A stretch of 64,000 nucleotides of DNA from Guadua angustifolia (GCA_036346375.1 CM070500.1:81882437-81946436), one strand, 5' to 3'. Counted from the first letter of the stretch, positions 31,653-43,908 are shown. The notes: generated by a model not told the origin, from the letters alone. Numbers and translations are program-made.

Positions 31653-32620
31653 GTCATCGTGCTACTGCCGCTTAGGCGCCTACTGCATAAAGCCATCAAC
31701 CTCGCGCTCCGCTTATGTCGCCTCGTGAGCGTCGCCCGCCGTGTCAGCTCTCGCCATGGCCTCGCGTGGCTCCCCCGCCGCGTCGCTTTGGTCGTGCGCC
31801 GCCTTGGTCTGCCGCTGCCTTGGTCGGGTGTCGCCTTGGCCATGTGGGGGATGACGGGGGATGGAGGGAGGTCGAGGGCGTCGGGCTAGAGTGGAGGTCG
31901 AGGAGCTCCTCGCTGGGCGGTCCTGGCTGGAGTGAAGTGAACCGAAGAGGCGAAAGAGCCGGATTTGAGTTAGATCTCAAAAGTGAAATTTAATTCCGTC
32001 CCTAGTTAGAGCTTCTGTGCATGGCTGAAAAAAAGTCAAAAAAAGAGGAAAAATCCATATTAAGAAGCTTCCAAAAATAAATGAAAGAAATTACTTTAAC
32101 TAATAATATATTTTTAAATATTTAAATTGGATACGTGAAAATCATGTGTAGATTTTTCTCAAAAAGTCCTTTCAAAATATTATAATTTTACTGGGTTTTA
32201 TAAAAATATTATAATAGAAATGAGTGGTAAAGCTGTGTTTTGGAGACCGTGTCGATGTCCAAAGCAATAACTATTTGCGACAAGATAAGTATTTATTAGT
32301 GAACGATTAACTCCTTCTAGTGCTAATATCTGCATTTCACTATTGCAGCTTACTCGCTCATTTCTCTATCTCTGCGCTTACTCACTCGTCTCTCTCTCTC
32401 TCTCATTCTCCTCGGCCTACGGTTAGGTAGTACTATGCGTTTGAGCCACTCACGTTGAATTACAACCGAAAACGCTAAGTACTATGAAGTACACGGTAGG
32501 ACACGTGGCCAGGAGCAGGGCACGTGTCCTCCTACTTCACTTTCTCATCCTCCTACTACTCTTCACCTCTCTCACGCTAATACCGTCGACCCCCTCTTAT
32601 GTGCCTATACCACCATCTCC
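31653..32620. other. intergenic, no gene recognised
   Basis: GC-rich to about 31990 with overlapping frames on both strands (composition effect), then AT-rich. Includes a (TC)n run near 32390-32405. Nothing recognised. Confidence 0.45.
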
Positions 32621-33058
32621 ATGACATTGTCCACTGCCATCGATGGTGCATTCCTCTTTCGCACCCACGCTATTGTCTCCACTGACATTGTCTTTACCTC
32701 TCACGTGCCCCACACAACCAACCCCTCTTCCGCTCCCACGTTGTTCGCTCCACTACCGCTGTCCGACGCCACTGATGACGCATGCTTCTTTCGCGCTTGC
32801 ACTGTCGTCTGCATTGATGACATCACCTCTCCCACACCCTCGCGCTACCGACCCCTCTTTCGCTCCTGCACCGCCGTCGATGCTGCGTCCCTCTTCCGCG
32901 CTCGCGTCGTCTTCACTTCTTCCACACCTACTCCGCTGACCCCCCTTTTGCGTCCGCACCTCCATCTCCACCATTACCGTCCGCCGTCGTCTATGTCTCC
33001 CTCGTCAATAGGTCAAGCTCATACCATTCCGACACGAAGACGGCATAGAGTGCCATGA
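32621..33058 (+). repeat. degenerate pyrimidine-rich repeat block
   Basis: CCCCTCTTYCGCNCCC-like phrases with CACYGYCGTC and GATGAC or GATGCTGC recur at roughly 70-100-bp spacing. The resulting 145-codon frame has a low-complexity Ser/Thr/Pro composition and is open in another phase as well, so it is treated as repeat rather than gene. Confidence 0.4.
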
Positions 33059-36000
33059 GGCTGTGCCTGGATCTCGCCAATGACTAGCGGTGCTGATAAT
33101 ATTTGTGTCTATTGCCTTAGCTTTGTACGTTTTTAGATTTTTTTTTCCCTCTCATCGCAGCAGAGTAAATAGATTGGATTTGTATGGTGCGACACGCAGT
33201 AGGTAAGCAAATGGGCCGTGCCAGTGTCTCTAGCCGGGAAGCAGGTCGGCGTCTCGTATGCGGCCGCACCGCGCCCATTCAATTGCGCAGCTAATTAGAG
33301 CCCGGCCGGCGGGTCCCGTTTCTGGCAGGCGCGGGCACGGCCTCACTCACCACGAGTCACCGATGTTCCACCCTGGTGTTCCAGAGTTTCGCACGCCACC
33401 GCACAGTGCACTGCCCGTGCGTACGCCGCGCCCGACGTGTCCGGCGCATTTCACGTGCCACGGCCTCGCGCGGCGCCGCTCTCCTTCCTTCCTCCGCGCG
33501 CATGGGCCGCCCATCCATCACCGCGTGCCGGTGCGTTGCCGAGACCCGCGCGCGCGGCGCACACGTAGCCCCGCGCGTTCCAGAACACCCCTGCGACGTG
33601 TGCGGCCTCGCCTCGCCCGCACATGAACCCGCATGTGATCCCTGGTCCGCAGCACGTACGGCCTATCGCTTTTTATCCCCTCTCTCGGCTGCTGACTCAC
33701 CGCATTACGTGCTCTAACCACCTCCTCGAATCTTGGGTTCCGATAGGTGCACCACCAATTAATCAAACCGCCCTAAATTGACCAGCCTCGACTGACCGTT
33801 CCGTTCTGAGTAGTAGTATACCGGTACTTTACCAGTGCAGAGGGATGGATGTACGTGGCTGAACCAGCAGTCGTGTCTCGGCGAGAAAGCTAAAGCTTGA
33901 GAGACAAGGTACTCAACATTCCATCTGCAGCTAGCCGGCCAGCTGAACGCTTTCTTAGTGTCTTATCCAGCCATCCGCCAGGTCTCCATCTCTGCATTTA
34001 ATTAACTAGTAGATCGAACAAGTTTGGTCGCAGTAGACTTTTCCCTTTTTTGTCAAAAGATGTGTGGGTGGACGGATGGATCAGTCTCGTGAGGTTGAAA
34101 CGCCGGCCGCTGCCTTTGCTTGCGTTGCAATCCAAAATGCGGCCATAATGATGCTTCATTGCGTATTACTACTAACCTAATCAGTTCTAGGCCACACAAA
34201 CGTAGGCTTTGCGCGCCACCGATCTTAGGGTTGGGTCAGGATTTGGGCTTCCCAAACAAGACTTTAGCATGGATACACATGCGGCGCCAGGTCGGCCGGG
34301 ATGTTCTCATTACTCATCGGTTTTCAGTAGGTGGGATTGGCTTGTCAGACGCGAACGGATTGACCGGCCGGCGAGCAGGCAGTCGCCAACGGAAGCTGGC
34401 ACGGAAGATCTCTAGGGATAGGGAAGCTGATGAGGAGGATAAGCCGAAATTATCGACTGGTTTGTTAACATCAGATGGTGGCCAGGTAACGAGATGGTCT
34501 GTCAAGTCCGCAACAACGACTGTCCCCAATTGTATCACACAGTGACAGGGAAATACGCAATGGAACTTATAATTGTGCCCAGTTGACCTGTATCCTGCCT
34601 GTGGAAGCATAATACGCAGTGCACGCAAGTGTTGACTCTTACAAAATTGGCTGCTAGCTACACTGTCATGTCGAACCTAGTTACAAGCTGACTCTCGCAG
34701 GCGCAAGCATTTCCGTATCACTGTATATCTTGTCGTTGCGGTGCAGCTAGCTTGGGTATTCTACATTTCTACCGGTATAGTTGACGATCTGTTTGTCTGC
34801 TTCCTCCGAAGTAGCAATCAAATTATTGAAAGCACAGCCTTGTCCCCGGGGAACGACCAGTGCTTATCTCTTAAGACAGCCTGCCTAATCGCGATCGAGC
34901 CGAGCGTGATGCGGCCACGTCAGCGTGTCGCTGTTACTTGATCCACAATTAAGTCCTCAACTAGCCATCATCTCCACTCCTGCGTGCTGCTGAAAAGTGG
35001 CTACAGTAACAGCAGTATTCCCCGTAGCTACAAGCTCCGCATAATTGCGTCCACAATTGGAAGCAGCCATTGGGCGCGAACTTGGACATTGCATGATTGG
35101 ATTTGACACCATAACGCCCTAAATTACGGGCCATCGGATTGAGACGCGCGCAGATCGGCGTGCGTGTTCTTCCCCTCTCCTCAATGGCGAGATATGGTTG
35201 TAGCTTGCAAACGTTGTGATCCAACAAATTTTAAACAAACTCCACTTGCTGTGTAAAAAGTTCAAGCTACTCCTACGAATTTTTTACGGAACATCTCTTT
35301 GCATCAGTAGCTTATCTACTAGCTAGCACAAGAAGTGCGGATTTAGTTTGCTCGCAGAATAATGAGACGGCTTTCCATTAAGCCATCGTGTCATTCAAGA
35401 ATCAAGCGACAGATAGTACTACGCTGAGTATTTTTATGAGTTTGCATGGACCATAAGAATCAAGCGACAGACAGTAAGTACTACATGTTGTAAACTAAGC
35501 ATGCATGCAGATGCAGGGGCCATGTGACGCGCAACGAGGCCAAAGACCGGGCAGATGATAAAAGCCGCTCGGTCGCGGAGGCTAGCTGATCTTTATCGAC
35601 TACCGGGAAGCAAGGAACCGGTCAAACCTTGAGCTCGAAGCACCTCGGCTAATCTTCAAATTGAATCCTTCACAACCTGTCAGTCACGCTGTTTGCGTGA
35701 TGGCATTACGTACGTTCTGAATTCGTAGCAGGAGAGGGAGAGAGGTGGTGGTGGGCATTAGATGTTTATACACGTGTGCTAGGGATCAAAATTAAGTAGG
35801 TAGAAAGGAACACCCTACTACCGTAGCTCCCACTGTCAGCCCATATGTCTGCCGTGACCGCACGATGTGGGGGTCATGCGACAGTGCATCAACGGCACTC
35901 TGTTGTTACGGTAGACGATCTGCGTCCGTCTGTCGTGCTAGCTAGCTCGCGAAAACCCCCATGCGTACGTGGCTAGACTTTTTTTTTTTTTAAAAAAAAG

Positions 36001-37220
36001 ATATTTCTTAAATCGATTTTGTGTAATTCTCTAGAGATATTTTTTTAAAATATTTAAGTCATATTGTGTACTACTCATAATAATTACAATATAAATATAA
36101 GCAAATTGTGACATGAGGATGAGATAGTTAGTTGGGCTATATATTTCAATATATTTTTAGAATATATTTTTTATTTTTTAGAAGGCGCTAGATACATAAT
36201 ATAGTGTATTTATAAAATATCTTATATAGAATATAAAGGTATTTCAGTAAATGTCTATTTAGCCATAGCAACACCGTACGTAGAGACAATACATTTAGAA
36301 ATGTGCCTTTAAACTTATAAAAGTATGCAGCTACTGTACAATAAAAATACATCTAGTATGTGCCCTACGTCTACAAAGGTCCACTTTCCTCTCATCCCTG
36401 TCGATCAGTTGTATATATTAATATGTACTACTACTACTCAACAGATAACCACGAACAAATATGGGCAAGCATAACCCGAAACCAAGGGCTAATCGTTGCT
36501 TCTTATGGCTAGGCTAGCTCGCCCCCTCTTAGAATATAGCAGTATAGCACGCCTGCACGCGCAGGAGCGAGCACCGTACCGTACTACGCTTGCCCGATCT
36601 ATCCTGGATTGGTGCGTGGTCCACGTCCATCCATCTCCGTCGCACCGCACCGCACCGCAATGCGTTGCCGTGCTCCCATCCCAGTCCGAGGTACGCGAAA
36701 CACGGTGTCGCGCTTATCCAGAAGAGCAAGTGGGGCCGAGCCAGTCCATCTGCGTGCAAACGAGCTGAGCTCGAGTGAGTTTAGAGTCTAAATCTTGATT
36801 TAGCATATACTTCAACCGAGTTTAAACTTGAGTAGATTTGATCTCAACTCGAGTAAACTTGAACAATAAGTTTTAGTATATAAGGTTTGAAATAAAAGAG
36901 AAGAAAAGTACACGAGAATTTAAAGTCGTGAGATCTATTAGCTTGGGTACTACTGGTACTGGGTAGCCATCTCGCGGAAGCAAGGAAGAACGTGCGCGCG
37001 TGGTGAACAAAGCCAGGAATTTTCCTGAAACGTCCGGGCAAAGAAGATTCCGGAAACTCAGCTCGGAGCAAGCAACCACCCGGCGCGCCGCCTGCCTACC
37101 TGCGTGAGTGATTACAGTGCAGATGGCTGAAAGCCTGAAACAGCATATGCGCTCCTTTGCCGTACCCAGCCTTGGGTCTCAAGCTGCAGATCGCCGATCG
37201 GCAGGTGCAGGTATAAATTT
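33059..37220. other. intergenic, no gene recognised
   Basis: The GC- and CG-rich part at 33180-33720 has overlapping frames on both strands, and the rest is mixed to AT-rich. T/A-rich tracts lie at 35980-36060. Individual frames (for example 141 codons at 34120) show no domain and no neighbouring exons that can be joined with confidence. A CpG-island-like promoter of a gene outside the window is possible but unsupported. Confidence 0.4.
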
Positions 37221-38169
37221 GGGTCTATTTAGTTTGATGATAAATTTGTTAAGCTATACTTTACTAAAATTTAATATTACTAAAATTTGATTACCAAATT
37301 AGTTATCAATGTTTTGGGTAAAGATCGGAAAGAAAATGAACTAGATAACTAAGGGGAAAGAAATCTTGACAAAATTTAGTAGCAAACCAAATACCTGCTA
37401 AATTTAATCAATATTACTACAAATTTAATAAAGTAAGTATCGGTAAATGTTGAAAATAAACCAAACATGTGTAAGTTCAACCTTCATTAGTTATGATTTT
37501 GGTGTTAATGACAAATCTAATATTGTGATTATCCATTAATGTGATTTTGTTATTAATGACAAATCTTATATCGAGACTAACTTGTTTATTTAGAATATCT
37601 TTGATTAGTCTCATCGCATTAAAAAATAGAAAACCCAAGGTATGTTTACGTATTCATTCTAGTATTAGTTGCATACTTTGGAGTCAAATTAAAATATGAA
37701 TGTCCCCATTATATTAACCACAAAATGTGCATCGTGTTTCCCAATCCATATATTACATGGATGCACACACTTAGGGGGAGTTTATAGTTTAACTTGAAAG
37801 TCTCCTTGTATTGATCTAATTCTTATTGACACATATAAGGATCAAGATAAAGAAATTAAATACTTGAGTATATATTTGAATTGCCTAAGTTATAAGTATA
37901 CTCATGGTAATATAGGATATACTCCAATATAATCAAATTGAATATGTGCATATTATATCCAAGTCAATCATATTTATGCACATATACATGTGGGGTTTAT
38001 TCTATAGTTGATGACTTAGGGTAATGATCATTTCCATATAGCCTACACATAATGGATCATTACTTTTCATCAACATGAGTATATGAAAACTTGTGTAGTT
38101 AATACATACTCATATCAATTTAAATGATAATTTAAATTGAGTTCATTTGTCTTATTAATCATTAAAGAA

Positions 38170-39555
38170 CACTTCATCATGTGTTGATGGTGTTTCGTAA
38201 TTAATTGAGGACAAATGAATAATTCTTAAGTATAATGAAGCATGTGTTGCATTATTGTACTTAAGACACATTTAATCATTCAAATTGATTTAGGTTGTGC
38301 TCAATTGATCTAAAGGCATCCATTATGTGTTAATGGAGTGCAAGAGATAATTGAGACAACCGTGCATCTTGGACTAACTATTTTATGAGTTGTGATTAAG
38401 TTAGGTCCAAAGATGGATGAGATGATTGAGAACGGGATAAAGACGGCATCATGAAGAGATGGGCGTCAAGAGTGAATCCCGATGATAAAGAGGAGGAGTC
38501 GAGTGATGATCCCGGAGGAGTATCAAAGTGAAGATCATAAAGACCCCAAAGGGGATTGCTTGCGCGCGGCGGCGAAGGTATAACTAGATAGGCTAAGGAC
38601 TTTGTAGTCTTTGAGTCTAGTTTTTATCGCCGTACTATTAAGAGGGGTTATCTCCTAGTTTGAGCTTCATCATGTGTTGGTGATCTCAATCCGCGTTCAC
38701 TCGAGCTCAAATCATTTGGATTTGGTTTTTGCATGAGGGTTAACCATTTGGCATGTGTTGCGAATGGGTTAAGCTTATGCTTGGTTGTTGTTGGTTTATA
38801 CTCTGATTTGCATGTGTTGCAAAGAGGAAGAGCATATGTATTTGGTTTTCGCATAATGCTTTGATTTGCATGTGCTGCAAATAGGATAAGCTAATGCGTT
38901 GGCTTTTGCGTGAAGTTCACTTTTGCATGTGTTGCGAATGTTGAAGCTTCATGTTTTGTTTTCATTCACAAAACAAATCTTTCTAAAACATGTGGTTGCT
39001 TGGAGCTAAGTTTTGCATGTGTTGCAAAAGGAGAGAGCTCAAGCATGTTTTGGTGTTTGTGTGTTTGTATGTGCTAGAGGCTCACATGTGTTGTGAGTAA
39101 AGAGCTCATACGGTTGGTTTTGGTTTAGTGTGTAAGTTTGATTTGTGGTTGCATGGGACTAGAGAATTGCATGTGTTGCAATTAGAGAGTTCATGCACCT
39201 TGATTTGATATTGGTTGGAGCTAGACTTTTGCATGTGTTGCAAAGAGTAGTGCTCAAGCATGAAATTGTGTTTATTGAGTTATTTGCAAGTTCGTTGTGC
39301 GAATAAACCGAGGTTTATGAGTCTGGAATCCCGAGAGCATGTGAGTAGGACTTGCAACGGGTGTTGGCAAGTTGACTGGGTCTCGTATTGACCTTCACAT
39401 GGCTAGGGGGATTAATCTCATAAACTCGAGTTTGATTTGGTTAATACGTTTTGCAAATAGATTTGGAGTTGATTGCAAAATGCGTTTTTGCAATTTGGTT
39501 GGAATCCCTTGAGCATGAGATAATTTGGTGCAAATATGTTTTGCACATGTGTTGA
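38170..39555 (+). other. hairpin array 2a: constant TGTGT loop, variable stems
   Basis: Counterpart of array 1a. Examples: long stem TCTTAAGTA/TACTTAAGA with inner GCA-TGTGT-TGC (38224-38266), a TCCATTA/TAATGGA hairpin near 38320, repeated TTTGCA/TGCAAA types, and CTCACA/TGTGAG (39081-39097). The last occupies the position of CTTGCA/TGCAAG at 29590-29606, a two-pair compensatory change. Confidence 0.8.
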
Positions 39556-39629
39556 TCATCTTATGGCTCAAGGAATGGTTTTTGGTTTTTCGGAAAAAAG
39601 TTCGCGGGAAAAATCAGAGTTGTGTCTGT

Positions 39630-39870
39630 TAGGGGCGGTGTGACCGGCCCCTGGTCGGTCGGACCGGTCGGGCGGTTGGACCGGCTCGGGTCTGGTCGGA
39701 CCGGGCGTGCGGTGTGACCGGCCCCGTGCGGTGCGATTTTTCCAGAGCGCGTGTTTTTGGTTTTGTTGGGCGGTGCGACCGGATGGCGTGCGGTGCGACC
39801 GGGTGATGTGCGGTCGGACCGGCCGTGTAACGGTCGTTTTTCCGACCGTTGCCCTGTGAGGGGCGGTCGG
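39630..39870 (+). promoter_or_regulatory. palindromic motif array, core GCGGTCGGACCG
   Basis: GCGGTGTGACCGGCC, GGTCGGACCGG and GCGGTGCGACCGG words alternate in both orientations. Shorter than the equivalent at 30138-30790. It ends about 60 bp before the TATA box. Confidence 0.75.
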
Positions 39871-39905
39871 ACCGGGAAAAAGCTGATTTCGTCCATTTTG
39901 CCACT

Positions 39906-39938
39906 AAACGGCTAGTTTTCTTGTGGGGGCTATAAATA
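39906..39938 (+). promoter_or_regulatory. AACGGCTAGTTTT box and TATA box
   Basis: AACGGCTAGTTTTC at 39906 and TATAAATA at 39931-39938, as in the three related LTRs. Confidence 0.7.
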
Positions 39939-39984
39939 CACCCCTTGGGGGCTTGGGCTGATGTTGTTGCTGTGTGGGAGAGTT

Positions 39985-40160
39985 GTGCATGTGTTGCTCT
40001 TCTCCATTTGTCTCTTGAGCTTAAGTGTGAGCACTAATTGCATGTGTTGCAATTAGGAGTGGATTGAGTGACCTCTTGTGCATGTGTTGCACTTGAGTGA
40101 GGCCTTGTGCATGTGTTGCACTTGGTGATCACCGGGAGCGCATTCGTTGTGCTCGGTGAA
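39985..40160 (+). other. hairpin array 2b, downstream of the TATA box
   Basis: TGCATGTGTTGC hairpins near 39988, 40039, 40080 and 40108, then AGCGCA/TGTGCT with loop TTCGT and outer TCACC/GGTGA near 40129-40159. The inner stem matches 31061-31090 with one G-C pair replaced by A-T. Confidence 0.75.
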
Positions 40161-40182
40161 GTTCAAGCGGAGGAGCGGCTTA

Positions 40183-40213
40183 TTACTCTTGGAGGTTGCC
40201 GACTCCTAGACAG
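40183..40213 (+). other. conserved LTR leader hairpin
   Basis: TTACTCTTGGAGGTTGCCGA then CTCCTAGACAG, the same block as at 31114, 11142 and 52531. Confidence 0.7.
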
Positions 40214-40733
40214 TGTAGGCGTCGTCTTGCTGGAGCTCTCGAGTGTGAGAAGCCCGGCAAGTTTGTGAAGGTTCGGGTTGAGCCTCACGCATAGCGTGAA
40301 AAACCACGACTAGTGGAAAGAGGCGGGTGTTCGAGCGGGAGCCGGTCCAAGTGGTTGGGCTTGCCTCAACGTGGACTAGGGGAGATCGGCAAGTCTCCGA
40401 ACACTACGGAAAAATATCGGTTGTCTCTTTTACTTTCAAGTATTTATATTTATTGTATATTGTTCAATTGCTTGATTGTAATTAGAATTGCTTAGTATTA
40501 ATTGATTGTTTAAATTAGCAATTCTAGTGTAAAGACATAATTTAGTTAGTGCACATAGTGAGCCTAGTTGATTTAGGCTTTAATTGTCAAAACCTATTTA
40601 TCACTTCCGCATATATCTTTGATTAGGTTTTGACTTAGGGGTGTATTGGAGCGAATTTGTTTAGTGAGCGATCGAATTTCGTAAAACGCCTATTCACCCC
40701 TCTCTAGACGCATCCTCGACCCTACAACATGCC

Positions 40734-41330
40734 ATTGACGAAAAAAGAGAGTGATGCAAACCCATCCAAGCCAAGCAAAGTGCCTTGCTTGTTGCTGCTG
40801 GCCATGTCACCGCTAGCTGGCCTGCTCAAGGTGACCAAAAGGCGGGAGATTGGCGTCAACGACACTCTTTAAAATTTATGATTCACTTTATGACACCCTG
40901 GCCCACTGTCATACACTCAAATGGACCCACATGTCATAGACACATCACTAAAAATCAACGAATTGAGTATCACTGGACTAATTTTTCCCCAAAAGACAGC
41001 AGCTGCTAGGTACTGTACTTAGCTAGGGTGTTTTGGATACGTTTCATTCCAAGTTCCAACTGCGAGGCACCTAATTTTTAAAGAAGTTCAGTGAAGCAAG
41101 TAATTGATATTAGATGAGGCAAATATAGATAACATAAAAAAATAAATCAAATCGATTATTTACTCTTACCTTGCATTCAAGAAGACGCCTATATATAATT
41201 TTCAGTTTGATGTATAGATTGTTACAGATTTACTAAAATCTAATGTTAACTATTCGCTTTAAGATTTTTTTATGCTTTTCTAAAAAAGTTGTAGAGCGCG
41301 TGTGTGTATATACACACAACAACTGTTGTA
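40734..41330. other. intergenic, no gene recognised
   Basis: AT-rich. A palindrome, GTGTGTATATACACAC, lies near 41300. No conserved frame. Confidence 0.5.
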
Positions 41331-41615
41331 GGCCCAGTTCGTTTCAAGGTATGTATTAGGATTCTGAATTATGGGATAAACTGCTTCTGATTAGAAAAGA
41401 ATCGGGTCGGACTGATTGTGACTTCTAGATTTCGGATAAGACCAGCGAGAATCAACAAGAATCAGCGAAAATCGTGTTTCGGTCAGATCCTGATTCTATA
41501 TTATGTAGAAGGTATTTTTTAATTATAGGAGAAACTGTCCAGAATTCTTCCGCTCGACAAACAATCAACTTTTTTTAAAAAAGACAAGCTATACAGAAGC
41601 CGAGACAAACAGGCC
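41331..41615. mobile_element. MITE with GGCCYRGTTYGTYTC inverted ends
   Basis: The left end GGCCCAGTTCGTTTC and right end GAGACAAACAGGCC form inverted termini about 285 bp apart. The interior is AT-rich with GATTCTGATT-type words and non-coding. Flanking GTA and GCA do not give a clean TSD. Confidence 0.55.
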
Positions 41616-41641
41616 GCAAACACGTGCATTGTGCAAACTAA

Positions 41642-41872
41642 GGGCTTGTTTGGCAGGGATTCAGCTTCTCCAGATTCTGAGAATTTGGTGAAGCTGAAAA
41701 TTTTAGCTTCACTAAATTCATGAAGCTAGAGCTGTGAGTACATTAAGAGTGTTTAGATGGATTATCTTGTTTAAATTTTAGACTAAAAATATAAATTTAA
41801 TTCACTTTATTTTAGCCTATAAGTTTCAGATCTCAGGTAAAACTGGAATTTGAAGCTCTATCAAACAGACCC
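41642..41872. mobile_element. Tourist-like MITE, TSD TAA
   Basis: Starts GGGCTTGTTTGGCA; the reverse complement of the right end is GGGTCTGTTTGATA. TAA flanks both sides (41639-41641 and 41873-41875), the usual PIF/Harbinger target. 231 bp, non-coding. Confidence 0.75.
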
Positions 41873-42199
41873 TAATGCTCTCTTGTCCTTTTATTTGCAA
41901 AACAATTCTACAGACTACAATGTTGGAGCGGAATATATTAACGCTTTCTCTTTTCTTCCCCCTCTTTAGAAGCGAGAAAAATCGCATCTAACTCGACGGA
42001 AACGACACGGCGACGACGAGGCCGGATTCATGTGACGCGCGGTGAACTCTACGAGCTGCGCACCATATTTGAGAGATAGGCTTTAATGTGCGAACTGCTG
42101 CTTCCCATCAATCTACATTTATCTTGGATGGTCCGATTTATGGCAGCACGGTGTGTCTATTTAAAGCTCTGATGGAACCACACGATAGTGGCGCGGAAC

Positions 42200-42684
42200 C
42201 GATGCTTTTCTAGTTCTCACTTGCAATTTTTTTTACAAATCTAACCTAAACCAAATTATACCGATAGTCACTTTCCCGACCATTAAAGTATTGATATTAG
42301 TGTACCATGATAGATCCTACTGAGATATGATAACACAGCTAGGACGCAACACATCCACCTTCTTGTCGGGCCACCACTCCTCTGTAGGACTAATAAATGG
42401 TATAGACTAACAAATGGGGTGATTAACAAGTACAGTAATTAATTGAGTAATCAAGTGATTAATTCAGTGAGTGAAGTGATTACTTGCGTGTGCCGCCGAG
42501 CAACAATAGCCCGGCGTGTCAGCGGATGTGCTACCGAGCTCGCGAGGCTTGGTAGAATCTACCATGGCACATGAGCATAGGTGTCACTTGCCGACAGTTC
42601 TGTGGTCGAAAAGAGAATTATTTTTGTAATTATGTTCATATAAGATTAGATTTTAAAAGATGCGGCGGAGCTAGAAACGCATCG
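42200..42684. mobile_element. foldback element with CGATGC(T/G)TTTCTAG ends
   Basis: The left arm CGATGCTTTTCTAG (42200), continuing to ACAAATCTAACCT, is the inverted counterpart of the right arm (AGATTAGATTTT ... CTAGAAACGCATCG, ending 42684). The core holds GTGCTACCGAGCTCGCGAGG and CTACCATGGCACATG. Shares the GAATTATTTTTGTAATTA block with the copies at 3231, 19205 and 22408. Flanks show no obvious TSD. Confidence 0.6.
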
Positions 42685-43192
42685 AATTCTGGTAGTGCTA
42701 CTGATAACAATATCTGTTTTTTTCTTTTTCTGTTTTATTCCTTTTCCTTGTAAGATAACTTGTCAAAATCCAAAGGCATGGAGCTCGCGACTTCGCCAGT
42801 GTACTGGAGGCCGGCCGCCCACGCTATTGAAAAGTGTCTGAAAAGGATTTGGAAACTCTGAAATTTGAGCATAGCAATGAGAGCGACTTGGAAGACATTT
42901 TCCCTCGCATGGTCTCTGTTCTGATAGCTTCTTCAGTGATGCGCCTAGGTTGTCGGCAGAAGCGAATCTAAAAGAAAAGTTCATCAAAATTGACTGTATT
43001 ATTATGAACTTGTAGAAAAAAAACCGCAACTAAGAGTAACTCCTTTCAAAGTGTACTGGCAAAAAAAATGGATTTATGAACTGATAGAGCTATTATGTAT
43101 TTGGAGTTAGATGGGTAGCTTTGTACTACAGATTTTGCGAATCCATTACGAAGCTATTATGCATTAGAGCTGATGTTTTTGCGCTACCTTCG

Positions 43193-43660
43193 GCTATTTT
43201 AGCACACGCTCTCTCTCTCTAAACTTAAAAGCTACTGTGCATACCGGGAACACGGTAGAGGTTTTCACGCTAGCGAGTGCGGAAGGTGATCACCTTTCGA
43301 TGTGTTTTACGGTTAAAAGATAGAATTATTTTTACGAATACATTTAAAAAGGGATTAAATTAAAAAGTGATGATTCCGATGAAGCATTGTTGTAGGAATC
43401 CATCCCTTATCTAGCCTTATGAACCATATTTTAAAAAAAAAAATTCTAGATCTCTCGCGCACGCAATTGTAGATTTGGCCCTCTTCTTGACACCTTTCGC
43501 ATTCAGGGAACACAATAACTCCTTTTCACGCCTAGGGAGCGCGGAAGCTCGCCGGTCGGTAGGGGGACACATCACGTTGCCAAGTCTTTCACGATGAGAA
43601 AGAGGTTATTTTTGTAAAAAAATTGCATTAGAGTGCTAGATATGAAAAAAATGATATTCA
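43193..43660. repeat. two partial foldback-family ends
   Basis: GAATTATTTTTACGAATACATTT (43323, split here by one mismatch cluster) and GAGGTTATTTTTGTAAAAAAA (about 43601) are diverged right arms of the foldback family. Each is preceded by CGAGTGCGGAAG- or GAGCGCGGAAG-like core sequence. No complete left arms were found. Confidence 0.4.
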
Positions 43661-43688
43661 GGAACCTAGATAAGAGCAAGTGTGATAA

Positions 43689-43905
43689 GATCCTGCTTGT
43701 TTTTATTTTTGATTCTAAATTCTAGCCCCAAAAACAGAATAAAAAACAAATAGTCCGATTCTAGAATTTGATTCTCACAATCTAGATCGCCCATATACAC
43801 TAGAATTCACAATCTACTTCACATGTACTTTTGGAGAATCAGGTTCTCTACAACCACAATCCAGAAATAGCCTTTAGAGAATCTAAAGCAAAAACAATCA
43901 GACCC
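43689..43905. mobile_element. Tourist-like MITE, TSD TAA
   Basis: The left end GATCCTGCTTGTTTTTATTT and right end, reverse complement GGGTCTGATTGTTTTTGC, form imperfect inverted repeats. TAA flanks at 43686-43688 and 43906-43908. 217 bp, with several AGAATC and GATTCT words inside. Confidence 0.7.
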
Positions 43906-43908
43906 TAA

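Larger units (their letters stand above)
37470..40726 (+). mobile_element. solo LTR of Sirevirus/Maximus type, TSD ACATG
   Basis: Starts TGTAAGTTCAACCTTCATTAG and ends CGCATCC...TCGACCCTACA. Perfect ACATG flanks lie at 37465-37469 and 40727-40731. It is 3,257 bp and homologous along its length to 28412-31647, but with an additional AT-rich segment (about 37790-38110) and a shorter palindromic array. No internal domain. Net order of motifs is the same as in the first copy. Confidence 0.92.
37221..40733. mobile_element. MITE interrupted by a solo LTR
   Basis: The left end GGGTCTATTTAGTTTGATG (37221) and the right end, whose reverse complement is GGCATGTTTGGTTTATTTT (ending 40733), form imperfect inverted ends of Tourist/hAT-like GGGYCTRTTTGG type. 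The right end is recognisable only after the solo LTR 37470-40726 and one ACATG copy are removed. The MITE alone is about 250 bp. Confidence 0.5.

Noticed and set aside
32621..33058. 145-codon Ser/Thr/Pro-rich frame
   Set aside because: It is produced by degenerate pyrimidine-rich repeats; a second phase is also open and no domain is present.
33258..33717. GC-rich overlapping frames of 113-122 codons
   Set aside because: Arg/Pro/His-rich products in two phases are typical of CG-rich non-coding DNA; no homology recognised.
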